Below are positions 34,936 to 45,610 of a stretch of 64,000 bases of DNA, in pieces. Source of the stretch: Ursus arctos (lineage: Eukaryota > Chordata > Mammalia > Carnivora > Ursidae). Both the position numbers and the translations under genes were made by a program. The stretch spans positions 56,479,689-56,543,688 of the forward strand of contig NW_026622797.1 of NCBI RefSeq assembly GCF_023065955.2. The letters are read 5' to 3'. Within the stretch, counting starts at the first letter, position 1. Every line of letters starts with the position of its first letter. Under the pieces are notes generated by a model, which saw only the letters and a list, made by a program, of their open reading frames with translations, was not told where the DNA came from and did no database searches.

Positions 34936-36689
34936 TCTTTACTAATCAGAAATTTCTAGAAAATAAAATATTTTGAATAATGACAGTTTCTAGAACTGAA
35001 ACATATCCCTTTAATTAACACATTTTGAATTAACTCTTTCTATGATTAATTTGATCAATTCCAACCTTTTCATCTAGAATCTTGGAAACATTTAACTACT
35101 TCCTAATGACAAAGGATAATCACTTTGAATATTTATTGGTGTGTCATATAATCCTATGATACACTGTATATAACTCTATTACGGTGTTCGTGATATTGTA
35201 TGTCAAATGTTTTTTCTGTCCCTTTCCAAAAATATGAGCTCCTGGGAAATATTTTTTATTTTTGCTCAGTGCCTGACAGAGAACTGGCCTCGACTAGTGA
35301 ATGAGTGACGATGAGATATTCACAGGGATAGCACTGAGGGATGAATAATTCGATCATGTACATTTCCAACATGATTACAAGCGGGAGTTAAAGAGCATGC
35401 TGTCGTGCAGAACTGCCGAAACTTATCAGAGTTCAATAGTTTCAACTTCAGACAGAGTGTTTTGAGAGTATTTCCTATTGATCACCTCGGAACACCAATG
35501 AAAGAGTAAAAGGAAGCCTCAGGTGGCAGGGGAGCCTTTTTCATTAGTGGCTTTTGAAGTGCCTCGAGAAATAAGCTTATAATAGAATGCTGAGCACATT
35601 ACCTTTCCAATTCTCAGGTGTACAGACACCAGGTTAGACACATCTGTGCTGGGCAGAGTGTCATATTAGTGCCACGCTGTGTGCAGTGAACTGTCCCAAA
35701 GGCCAGTGGAGCTGATGCACACAGTGAGATTTCCCACCCATACATAATGCCAAAAAGCAGCAGGGTCAAATTTTGGATAGGCAGGAACCACTCTCCAAGA
35801 ACTTTTAATGATTATCTTCTCTAACCCTTTTACTGTTCGCCCCCTAGAAAATGAGGAGATAATGTGGGGATGAGAGAGAATCCGTAAGTTTTACTCAAAA
35901 AATATCCAGCCAGAGAATAAGCAGGAGACTGTGCAGCATGAGACCCATAATATATTTCCAGGGGGGGAAGAAAAAAAAGCAAGGACTAGAGATCCTCTGG
36001 GTAGAAGCTCAGGACTGCCCTCTTAAAGCCAGAAAGCAGAGAACGCTAAATTCACCACCTCAACGCTTCAGCATCAAAAACTTCTGAGTAACTTTCTGTA
36101 TAATTCTGACAATTCACTTGAAATCTTTCCGTTCAAATTTCCTTACACTGCCAAATGACAGGAATATGGGATTTGTACATTATGCCTAAAAATTTACTCC
36201 TACTTCCAAGGTCTTCTCTTTTCTGAAATACAAGTAGATGGATAGTCTTTCTCTCCCACCCCCCAGGAATGGCACTGGGAGAAAACCACACATGCCTCCC
36301 TCTCTTCCAGTCACTCCTCACCATGACCAAACCTGATGACAGACCAAATTAAAATTCACCCAACGTTTCTTATTTATGATTTACTGGTTACCTTAGGTCA
36401 GCACTGTGCTTGATGCTGAAGCTTTATGCCCATCTTCCCATCTCAGAGTCCTTGCCACAGATCCCAAAGTGAGAGGCCACTATATAATCACATAGTCTAT
36501 TACACTAATACTTCACTGTTTCCTAGTACTATCTGTTTTTTGTGACAAGATAGAATTCCAACAACCAAAAAGGAAGCAGACTAGAGAGGAGAATTACATA
36601 AGTGGGCATAAAGGTGATACTTGGGTGAAAGTCAACTCCCATCTCAGTGCTGAATTCTTCTTGGCATATAAAGTCTTATGATGCCAAAG
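34936..36689. other. Mostly unassigned, with a short L2 tail
   Basis: 35215-35315 reads as a sense L2 tail ('ATATGAGCTCCTGGGAAATA', 'CTCAGTGCCTGACAGAGAAC'). The rest, especially 35380-36120, has no repeat I know and is less AT-rich. It could be unique sequence under constraint, which needs alignment to test. Confidence 0.4.
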
Positions 36690-36790
36690 GTTTTGTCTGT
36701 CTTATTCATATCAGTGTTCCCAAGGTCTAGAAAAATGCCTGACACAAGCTAGGTGCACAACAAATTCTTGTTTTTAGATGAATGAAAGAA
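36690..36790 (+). repeat. L2 LINE tail (sense)
   Basis: 'TTTGTCTGTCTTATTCATAT' followed by 'AAAAATGCCTGACACAAGCT' and 'GATGAATGAAAGAATTC' is the usual L2 terminus. Confidence 0.7.
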
Positions 36791-37178
36791 TTCATTCATT
36801 CTGGGATTCAGCCAGATCCAGGCATGGTCATACCCAATAACTAACTGAAAACAGATGTAGGCTTCTGATCATAAATGTCCCACAGTGTCTTCCTACTCCC
36901 CTAAAATTTTGTTTCCTTTAACCCTATTCCCTAGGTCTCCCATGCCTATGGATGGTGGTAAAAATGAATAGTAGGATAAATTATGCATAACCTAAGATGG
37001 CATTCAAAGATGAACTAGAACAGTTTTTATGGGCTCAAAAAAGTGACCACCAACCCTCGATTCTTCACAGCCAGGAATAGCACCTAAGCCACCTACTTAA
37101 AAATGTTATATGAAACAATTCTAAATAAGAACAACACCTTGAAGAATCCGCTGGAAGCTTACTGTGCCCCAGGCTCAA
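36791..37178. other. Unassigned sequence
   Basis: No repeat or exon recognised. Confidence 0.3.
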
Positions 37179-37396
37179 AAAGAAAAATCCCAGGGGCACC
37201 TGGGTGGCTCAGTCGGTTAAGCGTCTGACTTCAGCTCAGGTCATGATTTCAGAGTCCTGGGATCAAGCCCTGTGTGGCGTGGGGCTCTGTGCTCAGCGGG
37301 GAGTTGGCCTGTCCCTCTGTCCTTCCCACTTGTGTGTGTGCATGCTTTCTCTCTCTCTCAAATAAATAAAAATAAAATCTTTAAAGAAAAATCCCA
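37179..37396 (+). mobile_element. CAN-SINE with 14-bp target-site duplication
   Basis: AAAGAAAAATCCCA (37179-37192) recurs at 37383-37396. The body 37193-37382 begins GGGGCACCTGGGTGGCTCAG and has 'GATTTCAGAGTCCTGGGATC' and a shorter CT-rich region. Its wording ('CTCAGTCGGTTAAGCG') differs from the copies at 21335 and 56616, so it belongs to a different subfamily. Confidence 0.96.
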
Positions 37397-37669
37397 AATT
37401 CTTATAAATTTCATTCTCAATGTTTTCTGGACAAGCTTTCAGGAAACATGCATCTCTAAGGGTAACAAGGTCGGAGGAAGTTTGAGATGACAGTGATTTG
37501 CCTTTGGATGTCCATTCTTGGGGAAACTGTAGAGTCAAGAGGTGTGCCCTACCTGGCTGCTGACCTGAGGCTTCTTCAGGATGCTGGAGCAGAAGCAGCA
37601 CAGAGGTAAGAATAACAAAATTCTCAAGGTTACAAAACATTCATGATTCTATCCCAAATGGATTCCAAA

Positions 37670-37790
37670 AGATTTATAATAACCTTTTTATTTTACAATT
37701 AAGGAAATAGAAACCCAGAAAGGTAAAGAAACACACCCAAGGTTACTCAACTTATTAGTGGCAGATGGGTGTTCTCTCCAAATCATAAAT
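37670..37790 (-). repeat. MIR SINE fragment (antisense)
   Basis: 'TTATTTTACAATTAAGGAAA', 'TAGAAACCCAGAAAGGTAAA' and 'CCCAAGGTTACTCAACTTAT' follow the reversed MIR. Confidence 0.65.
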
Positions 37791-38609
37791 GCTTTGAAAG
37801 GGAAATTGTACCCACAGCATATTTGCACATGCTACATCTGTCTACTTTCACTGCATATGCAGGCACATGCTATTCACTTTTGACTAGAAAGGTAAAATTG
37901 GGCCAAATAATATTTAATTCCCCACTGTAATAGTAGTTTTACATTCCACATTCAGACAGCTGGCATAATTGAAGACAGCTCGGAACCCCTGAGGATATCC
38001 AAACTGTCGCAATTGGAGAAAAGATTTAAGTATCCTGCAGTTTAAGACCTACTCAATGACATTATAAAGCTGATTCAAAATATCATCTTTGTTGGATCCT
38101 CAATATCCAATCTATGAACAATAGACATAATTAAACATAAAAAGCTGTAAATTAAGCAAACTAAATGATGGAGCAAATCATTTCGTTTTTGCACCTGTGA
38201 AGTACAGTATGCCATTGTTATTCTCCCAAAGAAGAGAGAACAGACTCTTGCATGGACAATTATCTAAAGGGTTCAGAGCAGTAGCAGCTATAATGGACAA
38301 TAGATTTCTTTCCAAAGACTAAAAAGATATCAATGAATGTAGTTTTCAAGTCAAAGTGAGAATACACAGCTGCCGCCACAGAATCTATTTAATGTATTTC
38401 AATGTTACTAATTAAAATAAAAACTTAGGTCTCCTATTCTCAAGCTGGGAAAAAGCAGAAAACACAGAAAAACAACTTCAACTTGTAATTTTGTATGTCT
38501 CTGTAAAAGAGCTTTTAGCTCATTTTGTGCTTGACAGCTATAGGAAAAGTCTGTGCAGTGACGCCCCCTGCCAAAGGATGGCTGTCCGAAAGGAGGTGGC
38601 GTCAGGTTA
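37791..38609. other. Unassigned sequence
   Basis: No repeat or exon recognised in about 0.8 kb. Confidence 0.3.
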
Positions 38610-38835
38610 GGAACATGGGTTCTGGAGACAGAAGCCTGGGGGCAGTATCTTACTCAGCTACCTCCGGAGTAGCATCAGGTTTAACCCCTCCATGTCTTGT
38701 TTTCCTCAGGGATAATATGGGGATTGTTATAGTTCCTGCCTCATTGGACCATTGTGAGAATTAAAAGCTATAATCCGGGTAAAGTTGCTGAAACATTGAC
38801 ACTCTGACTCCTCAGCAAGTATCAGCTTTCATTAT
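38610..38835 (+). repeat. MIR SINE (sense)
   Basis: 'AGGAACATGGGTTCTGGAGA', 'CAGAAGCCTGGGGGCAGTAT', 'GGGATAATATGGGGATTG' and 'CATTGTGAGAATTAAAAGCT' follow the MIR order. Confidence 0.8.
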
Positions 38836-39649
38836 TTCAGTCCAAAATATTGCATGTGAGATTTTTAAATAAGTCAACAAGAACAGATATCTAAGAAGCT
38901 ATTCTTAACCTGCATTTTAATGGCAGACTCATAATAGCAATCAAGGAAATTTCATCCATAACATGGCTTTCTAAAAATCTAAATTAAAAGAAAAACACCT
39001 GCTGCATTGAAATCAGATGAAAATAGAAATATATTCTAATGTGAATTGGTAAAATATTGGCAAGGTCATTGTATGTATATCACCAGCAGAGATACACAGC
39101 GTCCTCTCAAGCCAGGATTGAACTAAAAGAGCCAAGGGAAAGATCTGCCAATGAGCCCACCATGAACTAACATAAAACCACCTGCAAAATCCATTCAAGC
39201 ATCTGTCTCTGTGAAATGCCAAGCCTTCTCCTCCCACCCCACTAGGCTGGCTCCACCTACCACAGAGCAATCCTGGAGGCCATTTTTTTTTTCAATTTAT
39301 TATAGTTAGAGCTCCTCCATTTTATCATTCCAAGAGGCAGGACACACAACCCCACACAACAACTCATTCTTATTCTATGTCACAATTAATGTGGTACATG
39401 CTTAGAGCCTGCCAAAACCAGTCAGAGTAATACATGTGTTCAAGTATTGCACACAGTCTCCTAAAATAATCTTCAAAATTGTCATGGGGGAAATGATGAA
39501 CATAGCATCATCCTTTAATGGCCTTGTGTCATCTTCAGCAGGGAAGGGACAGTAGATCACCTATAAGGGAATGTTTCAGCTATAATGGTTCTCAGAGTCA
39601 GTGCAAAGGTAAGACTTAGAAGCAGGAAGAGTAACTACACTCCTTCCAC
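38836..39649. other. Unassigned sequence
   Basis: No repeat or exon recognised. Confidence 0.3.
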
Positions 39650-39780
39650 ATTTCCACATATGTGAGGATACTATTACCTACTTTATGTGATTTTTGTGAA
39701 GATTAAATGATTCAGTAAATGTAAAGTACTTAGAGTAGCTCCTCACAGGTCTTAAGCACTCAATAAAGGTTAGATACGAT
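39650..39780 (+). repeat. MIR SINE 3' half (sense)
   Basis: 'TTTTTGTGAAGATTAAATGA', 'GTAAATGTAAAGTACTTAGA' and 'TTAAGCACTCAATAAAGGTT' follow the MIR 3' half. Confidence 0.8.
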
Positions 39781-39800
39781 GAGATCATAATCATGATCAA

Positions 39801-39838
39801 GTGATGGTGATGACTATGATGATGATGATGGTGATGAA
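39801..39838. repeat. GAT/TGA trinucleotide repeat
   Basis: GTGATGGTGATGACTATGAT followed by four GATGAT-type units. It is an imperfect trinucleotide microsatellite that gives an incidental poly-His frame on the other strand. Confidence 0.9.
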
Positions 39839-40149
39839 AGAAATTACTAATTGGCAATGCACCTAACACCATGCATCAGACTAATCAATGCAATTCGGAG
39901 AGGATAGTTAGGATATTTAGCTCACCCTCTGCTTTCACTGATTTCACACGTTGTAGGAGAAAACAGGAACTACAACACTTGAGATGAAAGACATTTATTT
40001 CATAATGAGTCATAAGTTAGAGAAGCAAAAATTGATGATGATTATAGGAAAACAGAAAAGCCACAGGGCATAAAGGGACACTAGAATTAGGGTATTATTA
40101 ACAGTTTAATTCAGGAGATAATAAAATAATATCACAGAACAATATTAAT

Positions 40150-40395
40150 TAATAGGCACCCAGCCCTTGCAACGTGTTAGGCACTGTTCTATATTCTTAA
40201 CATATATCACTAATGTAATCCACATAATAATCCTGTGTGTAAGAATTGTTATTATCCTCTGAAACTAGGGCACAGAAAGATTAAATAATTTGCTCAAGGT
40301 CTCATAGCTGATAGGTGGTGAAACCAGGATTTAATACCTTCAGTTTGTCTCTGATGTTTGCTTTTAACTGCTTTGCTACAATGTTCCTCAGTATA
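40150..40395 (-). repeat. MIR SINE (antisense)
   Basis: 'TTAGGCACTGTTCTATATTC', 'GGGCACAGAAAGATTAAATA', 'CTCAAGGTCTCATAGCTGAT' and 'GGTGGTGAAACCAGGATTTA' are a nearly complete reversed MIR. Confidence 0.85.
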
Positions 40396-40872
40396 TGAAG
40401 GAGAGGATCTTTCAAGAGCCTTCACACTTAGTAGAAAAATTATTGGTGGAAATATGGAAAATTCTTTAACAAAATGCCAAAATAAAATTTCAACATTTCC
40501 AAGGGTATCAGATTAATCCTTAGAGGTGATTATTATGCAATGTTTTCAGTAAGCAGATTTCTGAAATCATTTTTGAGAGAATTTCAGTATTTTTATTCTC
40601 ATTTTAATAGTAAAGTTGCTTAGCTCAGAAAAGATGTTTCTTGTGTTCATTATTTGTCAACACAACTTATATTATTCTTGTCTATCGCATAAGTGAACAG
40701 AAATCATCCATGCCCTTTGAGTGACTGCAATTCAAAAGTGAAAAACCATGAAAAGTGCATGTAATACATTTAAATAAATAGGCTAGAGATTGTATTCCAT
40801 TCAATTGCATGGGAGAGAGGAATGGGGCACCAGTTGCAGGGGAGTGAGAAAGCTTAAGGGATCTGTTTAGAA

Positions 40873-40986
40873 AATAGTATTGTATACGCGACTAATGAAT
40901 CATCGAACTTTACATCAGAAACCAAGGATGTACTGTATGGTGACTAATATAATATAATAAAAAACATTAAAATAATAATAATATTG
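40873..40986 (+). mobile_element. About 94-bp LINE-1 3'-end insertion
   Basis: 40883-40976 carries 'ACTAATGAATCATCGAACTT', 'CAGAAACCAAGGATGTACTG', 'TATGGTGACTAATATAATAT' and an A-rich tail with AAT units. It matches the 3' end of the young L1. The flanks AATAGTATTG (40873-40882) and AATAATATTG (40977-40986) form a 10-bp duplication with one mismatch. Confidence 0.85.
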
Positions 40987-42219
40987 AGAATTAAATGGCA
41001 TCATGGAGAAGCAAGAATTCTGATCTCATGGAAATAGGAAAGAAGAGGTAAAGGAGTGAAAAATTTGGACATGCAATAAGGCTAACTATAAAAAGGAAAT
41101 CTAATTAAAAAGTCTAAATAAATCTTTAGGAAGTCTCTATGAGAAAGGCTTAAAGGTTTGTTGCTTAAAAAGTGAGTGATATAATTATGGTTCTAGTATC
41201 TCAAATTAACTCAAAATTAAAATCTTAGCCAGGAAAAATGTTGCTTTTTTGAAAGAAGAGTATACATATGGGCACTATATTGGCTTATTTAACAAATTCA
41301 TAGTCTATTTTTTATATCCGCCCAAACCATGCCAAGTATTTATGAAACACAAATAGGCACACTTATATATTTTATAATTATACACCATCATGTGTTCTCA
41401 GAAGGGCTTCCATAATACAATTGTGCAGGTTCTAAGATCAAACATAGCTCATCTTGAGGTCCGTGTTTCTGAGTGTGGTACTTCTATCCCCTAGAACATC
41501 CATCCTAGTGCCGGGATACATAAATACACAGGAAAAAACATGGTACCCTAATCTGGTTAGGAACATTTGCTTGAAGATTTGAAGAATACCCTATTTTTTT
41601 ATATTTCAGCAAAAATCTCTGTATTACAGAGGAAAATGCAAAACATGCATAAAATCTGAAAAAAGGGAACAGTAGACTCCCAAGAAATTTGCTCTTAAAA
41701 TAAGTCAAGTAATGAGGCTACTCAAACTGAAAATATGAACACGGCCTACTAGGCCTTTAGGGGCTCTTAGAAGACAAAGGGTAAGAAGCATTGTTGGCTT
41801 TGTTTTGTGAGAAAGAAACAGTAGTGAGGTGGTACACTGGAGCCTTCTCTATACCTGGGAGGCAGAAGACCAGACAAGCACTTCCTGCTTCAAGAGTCAG
41901 GAAAAAAGGTCAACCTCCTGTGAGCATCTCCCCAATGACATAACTAAATACTCCCAGAGAAGTATTAAGAAGTCGTGGACACAACCTAAAATTAAGAAAC
42001 AATTCAGAAATGTGCTTTAAAATGTTCAAGAGAAGAGAAACTTCAGAAGGAAAGGAGGAAAGAATGTCAAGGACAAAGAAATACATATTTGTTTAGCTTT
42101 GAATATATGACTTGAAGAAACAGAAACCACCTAGGGTGGTCTATATTATTCTATGAAAGAGCAAACACTATTTGGAGGCACTTTTCCATATTTACTCCTT
42201 CAGTACAACTCAACATGAG
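40987..42219. other. Unassigned sequence
   Basis: No repeat or exon recognised in about 1.2 kb. Confidence 0.3.
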
Positions 42220-42440
42220 GCTCAGAAGAAATCGGCGGATTGTAGAGCAAACCAGGGTTTGAATTTCAGCTCCACCACTATCTGGTCGGAGAGCCTTAAG
42301 CGAGTTAAATTTTCTGACTCTCAGTTTCCCCAACTGAATAATGAGCAGCATGATAATTGTATCAAAGAGCTATTTGGGGGATTAAATTGTGTAAAAGCAC
42401 AGAGCATGGATTGAGGAGGCACTCAAAGAAGGTTAGTTGA
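42220..42440 (+). repeat. MIR SINE (sense)
   Basis: 'ACCAGGGTTTGAATTTCAGC', 'TCCACCACTATCTGGTCGGA', 'CTCTCAGTTTCCCCAACTGA' and 'GGGGGATTAAATTGTGTAAA' follow the full MIR order. Confidence 0.85.
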
Positions 42441-42876
42441 CTTGAAAAAATATGTTGAGATAGCATAAAAAGAAGGAAGGAATATCAGAGGTATGAAATC
42501 CAAATAAAATAATAATAGTGAGAAGCACTATAGTGATGATTTATCTAGGATTCACAACGGCACAGTTCTTACAGCACACTGAGTCACACACACTTCCAAG
42601 GCAGGACCAGGGTCTGGTTTTCATTCTCCGTGCGTGGACGGCCCAGCGTAACTGTCACAGAGGTTCAGTGAATCAAAAAACACAGGCCATCTTGCTTTGT
42701 CTAAATGATGACATATGACAAGAATGCCTTAAAATTCTGTTTAGAAGAGAAGATACTCTACAGAGATAATCCGTCAGTCTAAACTCTCATTTTTCTCCAG
42801 CATGTTTTTCAATAATAAAAATATTGCTGTTGTTTTCCTCTGGGTAATATCCTTTTTCTCCATTTTTTTAAATAAA

Positions 42877-42918
42877 AGGAAAAAGGAAGAAGAAGGGGAG
42901 GGAGAGGGCATAAAAGGA
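42877..42918 (+). repeat. Purine-rich simple sequence
   Basis: AAAAGGAAAAAGGAAGAAGA, then GGGGAGGGAGAGGG: low-complexity purine tract just upstream of a SINE target site. Confidence 0.8.
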
Positions 42919-42948
42919 AGAGGAAAATTAAATTGGTTATAATTATTG

Positions 42949-43165
42949 AAAAGAGGTGAGGGGCGCCTGGGTAGTGCAGTCGTTAAAGCGTCTGCCTTCA
43001 GCTCAGGGCATGATCCCGGCGTACGGGGATCGAGTCCCACATCGGGCTCCTCCGCTATGAGTCTGCTTCTTCCTCTCCCACTCCCCCTGCTGTGTTCCCT
43101 CTCTCGCTGGCTGTCTCTCTGTCACATAAATAAATAAAATCTTTAAAAAAAAAAAAAAGAGGTGA
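42949..43165 (+). mobile_element. Young CAN-SINE with 11-bp target-site duplication
   Basis: AAAAGAGGTGA (42949-42959) recurs at 43155-43165. The body 42960-43154 runs GGGGCGCCTGGGTAGTGCAG to AATAAATAAAATCTTTAAAA plus poly(A) and has the 'CCTCCGCTATGAGTCTGC' and 'CTCTCGCTGGCTGTCTC' words shared with 21335 and 56616. Confidence 0.96.
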
Positions 43166-43439
43166 AAGCACTAAACCCAGTGTCAGTGCTGTTTTTCATA
43201 TGCTTCCATCAACACAATCTAGTGTCTGTTTATTTTAAGTAATTATAGCACTGTGTTCTTGACATATGCTCAAACAGCGTCCCACTGAGATCACAGTACT
43301 ACTTCTGCTTTATTATACCCTGCTTACTCAATTATTTTCTATCACTGGGCATTATGTGAAGATCATCATTAAAAGCAATATTTTGGCCAACTCCTTAGTA
43401 AGCGTTATTCCATAATTGACAATTTATTGTTCCAATTGC

Positions 43440-43770
43440 ATTTTAGTTATCTAACAAAATGTTTGTAGTATTGGCTGAGGGCCAGCCACCGTTAAAGTAT
43501 TTTATAAACAATAACTCATTTAATTCTCATAAAAACTCTAGGGGCAAAGGATTATTATCCCCGTTTTATACATGAAGAAACCTAGGCACAGAGAGGCTGA
43601 ATAACTTGTGCAAGGCCACACAGCTATGTGATAATGCTGGTGTTTGAACCCAAGTTCAGGAGTCCATGTCTTTAAGCAATACCTAAAGCTGCTGTTCATT
43701 TGGAATACATGAGTTAATACAGATAAATGCCATAGAATAATGCCTGGCACATAATAAGGGCTAAATAACA
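43440..43770 (-). repeat. MIR SINE (antisense), followed by a sense MIR tail
   Basis: 43460-43700 reads 'ATAACTCATTTAATTCTCAT', 'GGCACAGAGAGGCTGAATAA', 'GCAAGGCCACACAGCTATGT', which is the reversed MIR. 43705-43770 ('ATGAGTTAATACAGATAAAT', 'AATGCCTGGCACATAATAAG') is the end of a MIR in the other orientation. Two MIRs therefore abut. Confidence 0.8.
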
Positions 43771-45369
43771 AGTTAGGTGTTCTTCATTGTTTTTATGATA
43801 GTGCTGGTGAGATCATGCATAAACATATTGGGTGTAAATTTGGTTAGGGTTTATTTGAAATATCCCCACTGGCCAAAATTATGGCCCACCCTTTGTGCAT
43901 TGGTAGAAAGGTTTACATTTCCCAGGTTGTTAACTGGGATCTAGTTCAGAATAGAAGAAAGCCTCACTAAGTCAAGTTATATTGAAATTTTGACTTCAGA
44001 TGGGTCTACTAAGTCTGTCACACTGGCACAGAAGGAAATTAGATTAATCCCACAAGAAGTGTTCCTCATGGAGTCACATTGATTTCTGCCTGCATTAGAT
44101 GTGCTTCCATGTGCTTACAAAATTGATCTATTCCAGGTGAGCAGAAAATCTATCATTTTGGGGTCTGTCCTTTTGTTTGTTTGTTGCTTGATTTCTTAAT
44201 GGCTTTGAGCTTACCTGTTCCTAAGAATATATTCCAAAAGTACAGACAGAAGATAATCCAATTTTACCTGAAAGACAATTTTTTTTTCTTGTGTAGCTTA
44301 ATGCATAGGTAGTTCTCCATTAAGAGAAGGTAACCTCCCAATGATTACTGCATGAATTTCTTCTATTCCCTGATAACAATGGGTTTGGAATAAATCAGCA
44401 GTAATCTAAACACATGACAGCCATTAAATCAAATAGCCATTGATGATATTCTAAAAGTAGAATGGGCTATATAGTTAACTAATGTAGCATTCTTACTATC
44501 ACTGAAATTTCATTTTATGTGGAAACATTAATGTTTCATAGTTTAGTTAATTTCCTGCTTGAGCTGTGAGGTCATTTATACTCTTATAGTTTTCATATAA
44601 TAATATAACTATAAAAAATCTTGACTGCCTCGTAGTCTTCCCAAACAGCTACGTGTAAGTAGGGTCTAAAAATTGCTGACTTGTAAATGCTTTGAACTTA
44701 TGCATAATACTGGAAATAGTACGAGCTATTATCTTTTATGTACATTTGCCGACAGAAAGAAATGCATTTTAAAGGAAGATGCTACCACTTCTTCTAGACT
44801 CTGTGCATCAAACACAATCTTCTCGGTATGGTGACTACTCTTTAGGTATGTTTGTTACTGATATGGAAGCATTTATACAGATTACGTACCCGTAAAATGC
44901 AAAGAACTCTGGCTAGCTGGTGATATCTACTCAAACATGGATACAATGAACATGACATATATGCAATTCTTAAAAGACAGTTATTTTCTATTTCAACAAC
45001 AATTTTGACCTCGTTAACAGCATTTGGAATTTCTTATGATTCTTTTTTTTTCTTCAAGTCTATAAGAAAAATCTCTCAAAGCTCATTATAAACTATGATT
45101 AGGTCTACTTTTTAACTGGATTTCATCAAGCTTAAAAAGATGAGAAACTTTATTATTACAGTTTCCTTAGAAACACGGGAAACAGTAAAAACACCTTAGG
45201 ATCCAAGGCTTTTTGGCAAAGAGTCTTATAGTCCATCTGCTGTGTTCAACTATTATGAGAATACAAACAAAACAGCTAACATTCAAATATCACTGTATAT
45301 AATTATATTTACTTAATAAGGGAAAGAGTTTACATTGTCTTTATGACCTATAACTATATAATTAATACA
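43771..45369. other. Unassigned sequence
   Basis: About 1.6 kb with no recognised repeat, exon or RNA gene. Confidence 0.35.
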
Positions 45370-45469
45370 TATTAGAACAAAGCCAGAAAGGAAGGAACAA
45401 AGGAGAAGGGAGGGAGGGGAAATGGAAGTAAACAGAAAAAGAATATCGCTTAAATTTATTTAGTTATTT

Positions 45470-45610
45470 ACTCATTTGTCTGATCATTGACTATTTGCTA
45501 CACTAAAGCTATGTGCCAATGACTCCTGTAGAGGCTGCAGATTTAACAGCAAGCAAGATATATCTTTGACTTCAATGAGATTAGGGACCAGTGGGGAGAA
45601 AGAAATAGAA
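45470..45610 (-). repeat. L2 LINE 3'-end fragment (antisense)
   Basis: 'GCTATGTGCCAATGACTCCT' followed by 'GCAGATTTAACAGCAAGCAA' and 'AATGAGATTAGGGACCAGTG' fits the reversed L2 end. A purine tract precedes it (about 45386-45425). Confidence 0.6.

Noticed and set aside
37272..37490. Short frames (37272-37490, 37293-37640) crossing the SINE at 37193
   Set aside because: They consist mostly of SINE sequence and end at random stops beyond it.
39678..39872. Frame with a His-rich stretch
   Set aside because: The His codons come from the GAT/TGA microsatellite at 39801-39838 read on the minus strand.
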